DNA from: Dysgonomonas gadei ATCC BAA-286
GTDB taxonomy: Bacteria; Bacteroidota; Bacteroidia; Bacteroidales; Dysgonomonadaceae
Direction of reading: 5' to 3'
DNA: 53,797 nucleotides
Assembly: GCF_000213555.1 (NCBI RefSeq)
Contig: NZ_GL891986.1
Span: 10,493-64,289 of the forward strand
The notes under the pieces: generated by a model
Seen by the model: only the letters and a program-made list of their open reading frames with translations
The model's database searches: none
What the model was told of the DNA's origin: nothing
In this document: piece after piece, positions 25,697-34,179 of the stretch
Layout: each line of letters opens with the position of its first letter
Position numbering within the stretch: position 1 is the stretch's first letter
Made by a program: the position numbers and the translations under genes

Positions 25697-27031
25697 TTAC
25701 ACAGAAGGCAGACTCATACCCGTCAACTTACGATATAGATCAAGTGCATATACGTCTGTCATTCCTGAAATAAAATCCAATATAGCCAAAATACGCCCAT
25801 AGAGAGTAGGTGCATCGGTTTCGAATTGTTCCGATACGCGACTCAATACTAACTCCGAATATTTACCTTTTGGATTATCATCAGTAGCAGCCGTAATGAA
25901 CGTATCGAGCAGAAACCCGATGATACGGTGCCCTGCAAGTTCTATATCTACAACATCCTTTGCTTTATATATCTTTCTATAGCTAATATCATTCGCTACT
26001 TGATTTGCCTCCTTTGGCAAAGCTGATATATGATCGATCAACGCGCCGTCAAACTGCCCCTCCAATATTATATCTTCATTATTCAGAAACACGGTTGTAC
26101 ATTCATCTACCAACAATCCGATAAGAGTTGAACGTAAGTAAGCTATCTGCTCGTTAATATCACTTACACGCTCCATTGTACGGAGCATCTTTCCCTGTTT
26201 CTCTTCGGAAAAGAAGTTCATAAAAAGACTCTTTGTCTGTTCGGTAGAAAGCAGCCCTAACTTATGAGCATCCTCAATATCCATAGTCCTGTAACAAATG
26301 TCATCGGCAGCCTCGACAAGATATACAAGCGGATGACGAGCATACTTCAACGGGGACTCTTGCAAGCAAAGCATTCCCAATCCATCGGCAATCTTTCTGA
26401 AATCGTCTTCCTCGGCCTGGAAAAAGCCGAATTTTCCCTTCTTGCCGGCAGCAAGTGCAGAGTAAGGATATTTAGCAATGGATGCCAATGTAGAATATGT
26501 CATTACAAACCCGCCGGGACGACGTCCTTTGAACTGATGTATCAGCATTCTGATCGAATTGGCATTCCCTTCAAAGTTGGTGAAATCTTCCCATCGTCCT
26601 TCTTCTTCCCGCACTTTCTGTTCGAGATGCCTGCCGTTCCCTTCTCTAAAATAGCTGGTAATAGCCCTTTCTCCGGAATGTCCGAACGGAGGGTTCCCTA
26701 AATCGTGCGCCAGACATGCAGCAGCCACGATGGAGCTTATCTCTTCGAAATGAGCCGGAGAATCAGGATATTTTTTTCTCTGTTCCCTGCCTATTATTTC
26801 TCCTAACGAACGCCCCACACACGATACCTCAATACTATGTGTCAGACGGTTGTGTACGAAAACGCTGCCCGGAAGGGGGAAAACCTGCGTCTTATTTTGC
26901 AAGCGCCGAAATGGTGACGAGAATATAAGCCTGTCGTAATCACGCTGAAAATCAGTACGGTCATGATGCTTGTCATCATGATATTTTTCCATTCCAAAAC
27001 GTTTTGCAGAGAGGAGTTGTTGCCAGTTCAT
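25697..27031 (-). CDS. dgt: Deoxyguanosinetriphosphate triphosphohydrolase (dGTPase)
   Basis: This 444-residue HD-superfamily enzyme hydrolyses dGTP to deoxyguanosine and triphosphate, helping to balance the dNTP pool. Metal ligands are visible as the His of NRLTHSIEVS (His65), the HD pair of CLAHDLGNPPFGH (His109-Asp110) and a distal Asp in YLVEAADDICY. The N-terminal RRLQNKTQVFPL segment is also typical. It is a monocistronic minus-strand gene with a TATCTTTG element 24 bases upstream. A defence role has been reported for some dGTPases against phage, but nothing here points beyond housekeeping. Confidence 0.95.
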   Translation of the reverse strand: MNWQQLLSAKRFGMEKYHDDKHHDRTDFQRDYDRLIFSSPFRRLQNKTQVFPLPGSVFVHNRLTHSIEVSCVGRSLGEIIGREQRKKYPDSPAHFEEISSIVAAACLAHDLGNPPFGHSGERAITSYFREGNGRHLEQKVREEEGRWEDFTNFEGNANSIRMLIHQFKGRRPGGFVMTYSTLASIAKYPYSALAAGKKGKFGFFQAEEDDFRKIADGLGMLCLQESPLKYARHPLVYLVEAADDICYRTMDIEDAHKLGLLSTEQTKSLFMNFFSEEKQGKMLRTMERVSDINEQIAYLRSTLIGLLVDECTTVFLNNEDIILEGQFDGALIDHISALPKEANQVANDISYRKIYKAKDVVDIELAGHRIIGFLLDTFITAATDDNPKGKYSELVLSRVSEQFETDAPTLYGRILAILDFISGMTDVYALDLYRKLTGMSLPSV

Positions 27032-27054
27032 AGAGTTTCCTTTTTTATCGTAGC

Positions 27055-27062
27055 CAAAGATA
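27055..27062 (-). promoter_or_regulatory. -7 element of dgt
   Basis: The minus strand reads TATCTTTG, a consensus -7 element, giving a leader of about 20 bases. Confidence 0.65.
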
Positions 27063-27289
27063 ACGAATTTAGTCAGGATAACATATTCTGCTTATGTCAA
27101 TTATAAATATTATCAGTTAGGTTACCCTCCTGTTTTTCATTTATTAACCTTATATTGTTAAAATGTAAGGAAAACCGGAAATTAATTAAGAATGCGAATA
27201 AGTAATTGAAGCTACTAATTCACATTATCAAAAACTAAATCATTTATCTATATATTTAGCCGGTAGCCTTTAGCTGTTAGCTGATAGCT

Positions 27290-27459
27290 CTTTGAAATTT
27301 TGATAGGCCCCCGATCCCCAAAGGGGACTTACAGAGAGGAAAAAAGTGACAGATAAAAAATAGTGGAAAATGTGTCTAGTTTGTCAAGTTTTGTACATAA
27401 GCTATTGACTGACAACTATCAACTAATAGCTAAAAAGGTGTTACTTTTGTTACTTTTTA
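27290..27459. repeat. Inverted-repeat block A, left copy
   Basis: This 170-base block matches the reverse complement of 52498-52668. By eye I count about five substitutions and one single-base gap. It contains the small palindrome CCCCAAAGGGG and ends GGTGTTACTTTTGTTAC. Weaker similarity continues outward to about 27240. Confidence 0.9.
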
Positions 27460-27726
27460 ACAAGTAATGAGTTTTAAGTAATAAGTAAAAAGGTACGAGT
27501 AGACAAGATACGAGATACAAGTTGTTAATTGTAAAAGGTGTAACCTTTGTTACCTTTTTGAGTCTTTGCGTCTTTGCGAGAGAATATTGTTAACTGTTTA
27601 CTGATGACTGTTTACTGATATATCTGTTACCTCTGTTACCTTTGTTACCTTTTGGGGAAGTTACGAGTAGACAAGACACGAGACACAAGTTGTTAACTGA
27701 TGACTGCTAACTGTTCACTGATTTCT

Positions 27727-27832
27727 TGTTACCTTTTAACCATATATAGTTAACGGATGTAAAAGATGTAAGATAAAAATAATGAAAAACGTGTCAGATG
27801 TGTCAGATTTTAACTAAACATGGTTAATAAAA
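27727..27832. repeat. Inverted-repeat block B, left copy
   Basis: Two sub-blocks, 27727-27754 and 27779-27832, match the reverse complement of 52321-52349 and 52244-52297 in the same relative order as block A. They include the motif GTGTCAGATGTGTCAG and a TATATAGTTAA element. The sequence between blocks A and B has diverged between the two sides. Confidence 0.8.
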
Positions 27833-27918
27833 ACTAAAAAATCATTCTCCATTGATTAGAATCGATAATTTCTTTGCATTTATCCTGTCCATTATACCTC
27901 CGTATAGAAAAAGAAACT

Positions 27919-27926
27919 ATCTTTAA
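27919..27926 (+). promoter_or_regulatory. Possible -7 element of the small lipoprotein gene
   Basis: TATCTTTA deviates from TAnnTTTG at the last base and lies 41 bases before the chosen ATG. Confidence 0.35.
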
Positions 27927-27967
27927 TAAGTCATTTGTATTTTATCCAAACTAAAAACCCAGGAACC

Positions 27968-28441
27968 ATGAAACCTCTAAAAGCCCTCTTTGTCATAAGT
28001 TTACTACTTATAATCTGTACATCCTGCAATAAATATGGATCTATAGAAGGATTTATTTACTACCCCAGCGATTATGTGCCGGCAATGAATGTTTGCCTGA
28101 AAAACATAGAAACAGGCAGCACTATAACCTTATTGACTGATGAGTCGGAAGAAGGGGAAACAGTAAAATACAAGTTTGAGAATGTGATTCCGGGAAAATA
28201 CATTGTATATGCTATACCGCAGGATGATATCGACGGCGAATCGGCAGGAGGTTATACATATGCTGTTCCCTGCGGATTGGATATTACATGTACCGACCAT
28301 AATTTCATCCAATTAGATATAGAAGGAGGCGCTGTACTTACAGGGATAGATATAGCCGACTGGTATGATGAAGATATCAGGTATAATGCCGAAAATTTAG
28401 GAAAATATAACAACAGAAACTTGTTTAATATAGAGGTTTAA
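27968..28441 (+). CDS. Small lipoprotein with carboxypeptidase-regulatory-like fold
   Basis: This 157-residue product starts at the ATG at 27968, which opens directly into a signal peptide with lipobox CTSC (Cys19). The mature part reads like a transthyretin/carboxypeptidase-regulatory-like beta-sandwich: GSIEGFIYYPSD, then NVCLKNIETGS, then YKFENVIPGKYIVYAIP, the usual order in such domains. No acidic surface-export signal follows the Cys, so periplasmic anchoring is likely. Function unknown. It stands alone, 64 bases before an MFS exporter gene that has its own promoter-like element. Confidence 0.75.
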   Translation: MKPLKALFVISLLLIICTSCNKYGSIEGFIYYPSDYVPAMNVCLKNIETGSTITLLTDESEEGETVKYKFENVIPGKYIVYAIPQDDIDGESAGGYTYAVPCGLDITCTDHNFIQLDIEGGAVLTGIDIADWYDEDIRYNAENLGKYNNRNLFNIEV

Positions 28442-28466
28442 CCAAAGCTTTCTCCCTGAAAAGTAG

Positions 28467-28474
28467 TACCTTTG
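28467..28474 (+). promoter_or_regulatory. -7 element of the DHA2 exporter gene
   Basis: TACCTTTG matches TAnnTTTG. A small hairpin (CCGAAT/ATTCGG) lies just downstream, between it and the ATG at 28505. Confidence 0.6.
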
Positions 28475-28504
28475 CACCCGAATTTTAAGATTCGGTATTC
28501 ACAA

Positions 28505-29920
28505 ATGAAGATTTTAAACAAGTCCTACACAGTTTCCCTCATTGTTGCTATTGCCTTCTTTATGCAAGGGCTTGATACTACTGCTGTGAATACGGCTGTG
28601 CCTGCCATGGCCAAGTCGTTTGGGACGGATGTCGTGCACCTGAGTGCCGGAGTAACATCTTACCTGATTGCATTGGCCATATTCATCCCTGTCAGCGGAT
28701 GGATTGCCGACCGTTTCGGAACACGCAAGGTATTCTGCTTGTCTATAATTCTTTTTATACTGGCTTCTACCCTTTGCGGTACATCGCAGAACCTGACTCA
28801 GTTCGTTATCTTTCGCATATTTCAAGGGATGGCCGGGGCTATGATGACGCCCGTAGGCCGTTTGGCTGTACTGAAAACCACACCCAAGGAGAACCTGGTG
28901 ACCGCTATGGCTTATATCACATGGCCTGCACTGGTTGCCCCTATACTCGGACCGCTGGTGGGAGGTTACCTTACTACATACTGGCACTGGCACTGGATAT
29001 TTTACCTGAATATACCAATCAGTATTGTCTGTGTTGTTCTTGCATGGCATCATATCCCCGAAGAAAAAGACGACACTCCTGTAAAACGGCATTTCGACTT
29101 TGTGGGATTCGTCCTCAGCGGGCTTGCCTTAGCCGGATTTATGTATGGAGTGGAATTACTAAGCCGCACCGAAGTGCCATACTACGTTTCGGGGATAGTC
29201 ATTTTGTTCAGTATTGGTCTGCTGGCTTTTAATATCCGGTATTCACGGCATATATCCAACCCATTGATAGACTATTCGGTAATCAGGATACCAACATACA
29301 GGGTTACGATATTCACGGGATCAATATCACGCATGGTAATCGGGGTAGCACCTTACCTTGTTCCTTTGATGTTTCAGGAAGGATTTGGCCTAAGCCCTTT
29401 CGAATCGGGAACGCTGTTTCTTGCCACCATGGCCGGAAACCTTGTTATGAAGCCTGCTACGATATGGATCATGCGCCATTATAATTTCCGCACAGTACTT
29501 ATCAGCAACGGATTTATGGTTGCCGTATTTACATTCTTCACGGCACTCCTGCTACCGACTACGCCAGTCGTATTAATCGTGGTGGTCATGTTCCTGTCGG
29601 GGATGTTCCGTTCCATGCAGTTCAGCGCCATTACCACACTTGCCTTCGCAGACATACCACAACCACGGATGACAGCCGCCAATACGCTATACAGCACAGT
29701 ACAGCAAATGTCGACCGGTATGGGTATAGCTATGGGCGCAGTATTCCTCCGGTTCTCAAATATGATAAACGGCAGTACCGGCCATTATTCGGTTGCGGAT
29801 TTTCGTCTGGCATTCATCTTTGTTGCCATATTAGGTATAGTCTCCCTATATGGATATACGAAATTAACCCCTGATGCCGGAGATGTGGTGAGAGTGAAGA
29901 AAAGGGATAGAAATGAGTAA
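28505..29920 (+). CDS. DHA2-family drug/metabolite exporter (EmrB/QacA subfamily MFS)
   Basis: This 471-residue proton-coupled efflux protein has about 13-14 hydrophobic segments. The DHA2 features are LDTTAVNTAVPAMAKSFG in helix 1, SGWIADRFGTRKVF (MFS loop signature), a GRLAVLKTTP region, LGPLVGGYL (motif C in helix 5) and WHWHWIFYLNIPI. The ATG at 28505 is preferred over an upstream frame opening at 28472, because the -7 element at 28467-28474 would overlap that earlier start. The natural substrate is unknown. There is no partner membrane-fusion or outer-membrane channel gene next to it, so it probably works alone in the inner membrane. Confidence 0.88.
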   Translation: MKILNKSYTVSLIVAIAFFMQGLDTTAVNTAVPAMAKSFGTDVVHLSAGVTSYLIALAIFIPVSGWIADRFGTRKVFCLSIILFILASTLCGTSQNLTQFVIFRIFQGMAGAMMTPVGRLAVLKTTPKENLVTAMAYITWPALVAPILGPLVGGYLTTYWHWHWIFYLNIPISIVCVVLAWHHIPEEKDDTPVKRHFDFVGFVLSGLALAGFMYGVELLSRTEVPYYVSGIVILFSIGLLAFNIRYSRHISNPLIDYSVIRIPTYRVTIFTGSISRMVIGVAPYLVPLMFQEGFGLSPFESGTLFLATMAGNLVMKPATIWIMRHYNFRTVLISNGFMVAVFTFFTALLLPTTPVVLIVVVMFLSGMFRSMQFSAITTLAFADIPQPRMTAANTLYSTVQQMSTGMGIAMGAVFLRFSNMINGSTGHYSVADFRLAFIFVAILGIVSLYGYTKLTPDAGDVVRVKKRDRNE

Positions 29921-29943
29921 ACAGTATATCATCTTCTCGTAAT

Positions 29944-31104
29944 TTACTTCACATAAGGTTTCGGATCAACTTTACCATCTATAATATCTTTTACAACCGA
30001 TTGCAGTGTAGTATAAGCCAGATTGCCGTCATACACGACATTAAAGCCATATTTATCCGCTCCTTTCTGCATCACAGGATCGAAACGTCCGGACTTACCT
30101 TCCTCTTCGGCAGGAGTGAACTCGAGAGTAATCGTGGAATCGATGCGGCCATCTTTGTCCGCTACGTAGAATATATATTTGGTAATAGTACGGCATGGTG
30201 ATACTTCGAAGCGTTCATATGCCGATACGTCTCTATCAGCTACGGTAAAATGGTCGACACAGAACATATCCGCAATGCTGGTATTCCAAAGTTCGCCCTG
30301 CTCGTACGCAGTATATAATCTCGCCTTCGACACATCTGCACGGCTGTAATAACCTAAAGCATTGTAACATTCAACCAGTTTTTCGAGAGAATAGTAATCA
30401 TCGGGAAAGTATTCGGTCAGTTCCCTGTATGCCTCAGATGCATCCTTGTAATTTTTATTATCGAACTCAATCTTTCCGATATTATTCAGTACAGTAACGT
30501 ATAATTCTTTGTCTTTCTCTATTTTCGACTTAGCCACATAAAAAGTATCCAATGCCTGTTTTACATTGTCCTGATTAGCATATACTGCACCTATCATATA
30601 AAAGGCTTTCTCCGATGGATTAGGCAGATTTACCGCCTTTCTGTAATTAGTCAAAGCTTTTGTATAATCATCCTGAGCAAAATAAATATCACCAAGGCCG
30701 GTATAGTATTCAGCCTGTTTCGGAGCGAGACTTATAGCCTTTTGTATATCAGTTATACCCTGTGTATGATTTCCATTTGCACTGCTGATAGAGCCTTTTA
30801 CATAGAGTGCACGTGCAGATTTCGCATCTTTTTGGATTGCCATATCAGCATACCGGGAAGCATTGGGGAAGTCGTTCAGCCTTATATAAGATTCTGCAAC
30901 GTACGATAATTCTTCAGCCGATGATGTACGGGGCGTATTTCCATATTCTTCTATTATTTCGGTATAGAGTCCCTTCTCAAACATTTTCTTTATGTCGTCT
31001 TTTGGCTTTACAACCTGACTTTCATGTGAAAACAGAGTATTACCTGAATGGCTTAAAGGAAGTATAAATAATGAAATTAATAATATACAAGCTGTTTTTT
31101 TCAT
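29944..31104 (-). CDS. Exported TPR-repeat protein
   Basis: This 386-residue product has a signal peptide (about 1-20). Residues about 35-265 are made of roughly seven tetratricopeptide repeats, recognisable from A..YIRL..F..A..YAD.AI, GLGDIYFAQDDYTKALTNYRKA, and Y.ALGYYSRAD patterns. The last 110 residues form a distinct domain beginning near TSIADMFCVDHFTV, with beta-strand character (KYIFYVADKDGRIDST, ITLEFTPAE). TPR proteins are scaffolds, so this is probably a periplasmic assembly factor, but no partner can be named. It follows corA by 68 bases on the same strand and may be co-transcribed. The gap includes a 17-base near-palindrome. Confidence 0.8.
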   Translation of the reverse strand: MKKTACILLISLFILPLSHSGNTLFSHESQVVKPKDDIKKMFEKGLYTEIIEEYGNTPRTSSAEELSYVAESYIRLNDFPNASRYADMAIQKDAKSARALYVKGSISSANGNHTQGITDIQKAISLAPKQAEYYTGLGDIYFAQDDYTKALTNYRKAVNLPNPSEKAFYMIGAVYANQDNVKQALDTFYVAKSKIEKDKELYVTVLNNIGKIEFDNKNYKDASEAYRELTEYFPDDYYSLEKLVECYNALGYYSRADVSKARLYTAYEQGELWNTSIADMFCVDHFTVADRDVSAYERFEVSPCRTITKYIFYVADKDGRIDSTITLEFTPAEEEGKSGRFDPVMQKGADKYGFNVVYDGNLAYTTLQSVVKDIIDGKVDPKPYVK

Positions 31105-31151
31105 CGTTATTTATATATTAGTTACGAGTTTTTTAGTTTACGAATATTTTA

Positions 31152-31168
31152 CTGCTAACTGTTAGCAG
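31152..31168. repeat. Palindromic filler repeat between corA and the TPR gene
   Basis: CTGCTAACTGTTAGCAG is a perfect inverted repeat with a one-base centre. The same words (CTGTTAACTG, CAGTTAGCAG) occur in other gaps near 24935, 27600, 27700 and 52160. Confidence 0.5.
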
Positions 31169-31172
31169 GCTT

Positions 31173-32249
31173 TTAAAACCATTTTTGTTTCCTCATCCAC
31201 AGATAGGTACACAAGGCAACCAAAGCCAAAACTATCCACGAAAAGAAATAACCGTACTCCCACTCTATCTCAGGCATAAACTTAAAATTCATCCCCCATA
31301 CGCCGACCATAAAGGTGAGAGGGATAAATATAGTAGATACAATCGTCAGACGCTTTATTATTTCATTCATCTTCAGATTATTATTGTTATAATATAAATC
31401 CAGCAACGAAGTCAGGGATTCATGGAATGAAGCCAGATCGCCCAATGTCGTACGCATACGGTCGTCAAAGTCATTGAAGTAGACGATATTCTCTTCTTTT
31501 ATCAACTTATTGGTATTATGCAGCAGGTTGCTATATTCTTCCCTGAGTGCTATCACCGTACGCTTGATATGCATATAATTGACCCTGCACCGGTGCATAA
31601 ACTGGAGGATATCGACAGAATCTTTCCTCATTATCAGCTGGTCTTCGATATCGGCCAGTTTATCCTCCACTGTCATCAGAGTGTTGATATTGGACAAGTT
31701 TACGGCATTCAGAAGGATATAAAGCAAAAAGTCCGTACTCTTCTGGCGTATCATTCCATTATTTTCTTCAATATCCTGTTTTACCTCTTCAAAGATAGGA
31801 ACAAGAGCTTCCTGAAAACTAATGACAAAGTTTTCACCAAAAATAAATGCAACCTGCATATCATCTATATTGGAAGTATCGCTTTCCAGATAAAAAGAGG
31901 ACATCAGTATAAAGGTTACCTTATCATAAGCTACGATTTTCACAACCCTTTGGTCGGCCAGTAAATCTTTCACATCGAATCCATGAAGATCAAATTCCCG
32001 GCAGATACGGTTCACTTCTGCCGCATCAGAAATACCCTGGACCCTGAACCAATTTACTTTTGAGTTGTCAATGCTACTTTTCAAAGGGGTCTGTAAAGAT
32101 ATATTCTTTACTTCCATCCTCATAGAATCGTATTGCAACAACTCTACCGACATAGGAATATCTTTATCTCCCAGATATGCAGGTTTTGTTAACAGATAGT
32201 TATTCCTGGGTAACTTATTTTTGAGTCTTTTTGGTGTTCGTTTACTCAT
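31173..32249 (-). CDS. corA: Magnesium/cobalt transporter CorA
   Basis: This 358-residue inner-membrane pentameric channel imports Mg2+ and can also carry Co2+ and Ni2+. The long cytoplasmic N-terminal part (about 1-290) has the alpha/beta funnel and a long stalk helix. Two transmembrane helices lie at the C-terminus, with the signature GMN at 319-321 (in VWGMNF) in the periplasmic loop and a basic end (RKQKWF). The 26-residue basic N-terminus before the conserved part is a little longer than usual. It is transcribed from a promoter that interleaves with that of the divergent eptA-like gene. This is the second Mg2+ transporter of the window besides MgtE. Confidence 0.95.
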   Translation of the reverse strand: MSKRTPKRLKNKLPRNNYLLTKPAYLGDKDIPMSVELLQYDSMRMEVKNISLQTPLKSSIDNSKVNWFRVQGISDAAEVNRICREFDLHGFDVKDLLADQRVVKIVAYDKVTFILMSSFYLESDTSNIDDMQVAFIFGENFVISFQEALVPIFEEVKQDIEENNGMIRQKSTDFLLYILLNAVNLSNINTLMTVEDKLADIEDQLIMRKDSVDILQFMHRCRVNYMHIKRTVIALREEYSNLLHNTNKLIKEENIVYFNDFDDRMRTTLGDLASFHESLTSLLDLYYNNNNLKMNEIIKRLTIVSTIFIPLTFMVGVWGMNFKFMPEIEWEYGYFFSWIVLALVALCTYLWMRKQKWF

Positions 32250-32285
32250 ATTTATTTATACGATATTACCAATTTTTAGCTGTAT

Positions 32286-32293
32286 CAAAAGTA
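32286..32293 (-). promoter_or_regulatory. -7 element of corA
   Basis: The minus strand reads TACTTTTG, 37 bases before the corA ATG. It lies only 12 bases from the opposing -7 element at 32306-32313. Confidence 0.6.
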
Positions 32294-32305
32294 AGAATAA
32301 AATAC

Positions 32306-32313
32306 TATATTTG
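32306..32313 (+). promoter_or_regulatory. -7 element of the phosphoethanolamine-transferase-like gene
   Basis: TATATTTG is a consensus match. It implies a leader of about 155 bases, which contains the 12-base palindrome TTGTATATACAA at 32353-32364. Confidence 0.6.
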
Positions 32314-32472
32314 TACTCTTTGAAGAGGTATTTAAGGTCGTAAGCGTACTTATTGTATATACAAGTACAACAATGACTGACTGTTATATTTTCGGATACA
32401 TATAAATGCTCTTTCATATATAGAACTATAACTAACTATTAAAAGATTTAAACCTAATAAACTGTACAATTA

Positions 32473-34119
32473 ATGGGGGAGGTATTAAATATACTGAAAC
32501 GAAAGAAAATACAATTCTTTTTCTTGTTTTACATCTTGCTTCTGGTGCCAATATTATGTCCTCTTGCTCAAAACTTTACCTTCATAGACAAAGTGGCTGT
32601 ATTTGTGGTTTGCGGATTACTATTTGCAGCGATATGGGTATTATCACTCTTTCTAAGTTCCAAATCGGAGAAGATTGTATATTCGGTAATGCTGGCTATA
32701 TCGGTTATTCCGGGTTCTATCTTTCTGGCATACCTTCTTTTTGCCCGGGTGATGCTGGAACAAAACAGTGTAACCAGCCTGTTCGAAACCAATCCCGAAG
32801 AAAGTAAAGAATTTGTCGCTCATTATTTAAGTATATGGGTCATTGCCGGCGTATTGATTTATGCAGCAATCCCAATTGTGATGATTTGTACGATGAAATC
32901 GTTCAAAAAATTAAAAATAGCAGATAATAAACTGCTTTTCTCTTTAAGCATTGTCATTATCTTATGTATTGTCGGCATCAACAGGGTTTCCCGTTCGGTT
33001 TACTTTGTCAACTTCTATAAAACATTTGTCAGTTACAAACTAAGGACCAGCTATGAAATAAAAACAATAAAAGAGCGGCAGAAGGAAGATTATATAGTAG
33101 AGACTCTTCGGAAAGATACTGTTCCGCTTACAATTGTGGTTGTGATAGGCGAGTCGCTGAACAAACATCATATGTCGCTGTATGGCTACCCGCGTAATAC
33201 CAATCCGTTGCTATCCCAGCTTGGTGACAGCCTCATCGTATATCAGGACGTTGTTGCGCCACAAGTACACACCATTCCGGTCATGCGTTCCGTGTTGTCT
33301 ATGTCCGAACTGAAGCATCCGGAATACTTCACAGAAAAACCATCTCTTTACGAGTTGTTTAACCGCAGCGGATACGATACCTATCTGGTAAGCAATCAGG
33401 AATTCAGTGAAGACTGCAAATCCAGCTACGATATTCTGCTAACTCTGGCGAAAAAGAAATACAATGTAGCTACATATAAGCAACATGACGATATTGTGTT
33501 GCCTGTATTGGACAAAATATTCGATGAAAGTGCTAATAACAGAAATAACAAGCTGATACTCATACACCTGATAGGCAATCATATGGCCTACGAATTCAGA
33601 TACCCTAAAGAATATATTGTATACAATAATAAAAAGGACAATCTGGTTGCGGATGCACCCTACAGAGATGACAAAGCTAAAAAGACAATTGACAAATTCG
33701 ACAATTCTGTTCTATACAACGATTACATAATAAGCAGCATCATAAATACACTGAAAGGCCGCCAGAAAGAAGATGCAGTGATGATATACTTCTCCGACCA
33801 CGGGGAAGAATTATACGACTATCGTGAATTTGCCGGGCACGCATATGAGAAGGTATCACCAACCATGAGCGAAATACCTTTTATGATATGGATGTCGCCA
33901 TCGTACAGAAAAAAACATGCTGATCTTATATTTGACGATAAACGCCCCTATTCTACCGAAGATTTCATCTATTCCCTTTCAGATCTGGCGGGCTTAGACT
34001 ATAAGGACTATAACGATTCCAGAAGTTTATTTTCCAAAGAATTTAAAGCTAAAGAACGCTATGTGGGTGAAAAAAGATACGAGGAAATAATGGAGAAATT
34101 TAAAGAGTATAAAGAATAA
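32473..34119 (+). CDS. eptA: Phosphoethanolamine transferase-like membrane enzyme (EptA/sulfatase fold)
   Basis: This 548-residue inner-membrane protein has about five N-terminal transmembrane helices (residues 12-180) followed by a periplasmic sulfatase-fold domain. The domain has the family landmarks: VVVIGESLNKHHMSLYGYPR, in which Ser228 of GES takes the place of the Thr nucleophile of EptA/MCR; NTNP; LIHLIGNH with a metal His; YFSDHGEEL, a metal Asp-His pair; and GHAY. Enzymes of this group add phosphoethanolamine to lipid A or other envelope glycans, which lowers negative charge and can reduce polymyxin binding. In Bacteroidetes the acceptor is often uncertain, and Ser instead of Thr occurs in some subfamilies. 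Single gene with own promoter. The symbol is by similarity of architecture only. Confidence 0.8.
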   Translation: MGEVLNILKRKKIQFFFLFYILLLVPILCPLAQNFTFIDKVAVFVVCGLLFAAIWVLSLFLSSKSEKIVYSVMLAISVIPGSIFLAYLLFARVMLEQNSVTSLFETNPEESKEFVAHYLSIWVIAGVLIYAAIPIVMICTMKSFKKLKIADNKLLFSLSIVIILCIVGINRVSRSVYFVNFYKTFVSYKLRTSYEIKTIKERQKEDYIVETLRKDTVPLTIVVVIGESLNKHHMSLYGYPRNTNPLLSQLGDSLIVYQDVVAPQVHTIPVMRSVLSMSELKHPEYFTEKPSLYELFNRSGYDTYLVSNQEFSEDCKSSYDILLTLAKKKYNVATYKQHDDIVLPVLDKIFDESANNRNNKLILIHLIGNHMAYEFRYPKEYIVYNNKKDNLVADAPYRDDKAKKTIDKFDNSVLYNDYIISSIINTLKGRQKEDAVMIYFSDHGEELYDYREFAGHAYEKVSPTMSEIPFMIWMSPSYRKKHADLIFDDKRPYSTEDFIYSLSDLAGLDYKDYNDSRSLFSKEFKAKERYVGEKRYEEIMEKFKEYKE

Positions 34120-34179
34120 AAAATGAGCTACGAGTACGAGACTCATAACTCATCATTTATAACTTATAATTTAAAGACT

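Larger units (their letters stand above)
27063..27918. other. Gene-free, repeat-rich region (left arm side)
   Basis: About 860 bases without a plausible gene. It is made of low-complexity words (ACTGTTTACTGATGACTG, TAAGTAATAAGT, GTTACCTTTGTTACC), a stretch reading GAGTCTTTGCGTCTTTGCG near 27560, and two blocks that recur in inverted order at 52.2-52.7 kb. Confidence 0.75.

Noticed and set aside
25697..27031. dGTPase as part of an antiphage system
   Set aside because: Standard family length and motifs, own promoter and no partner genes, so a housekeeping role is the simpler reading.
27063..27918. CRISPR array among the short repeated words
   Set aside because: The words are irregularly spaced, vary in length and order, and no cas gene is near.
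28514..29092. 192-codon frame opposite the DHA2 exporter
   Set aside because: Antisense shadow of a clear membrane transporter gene.
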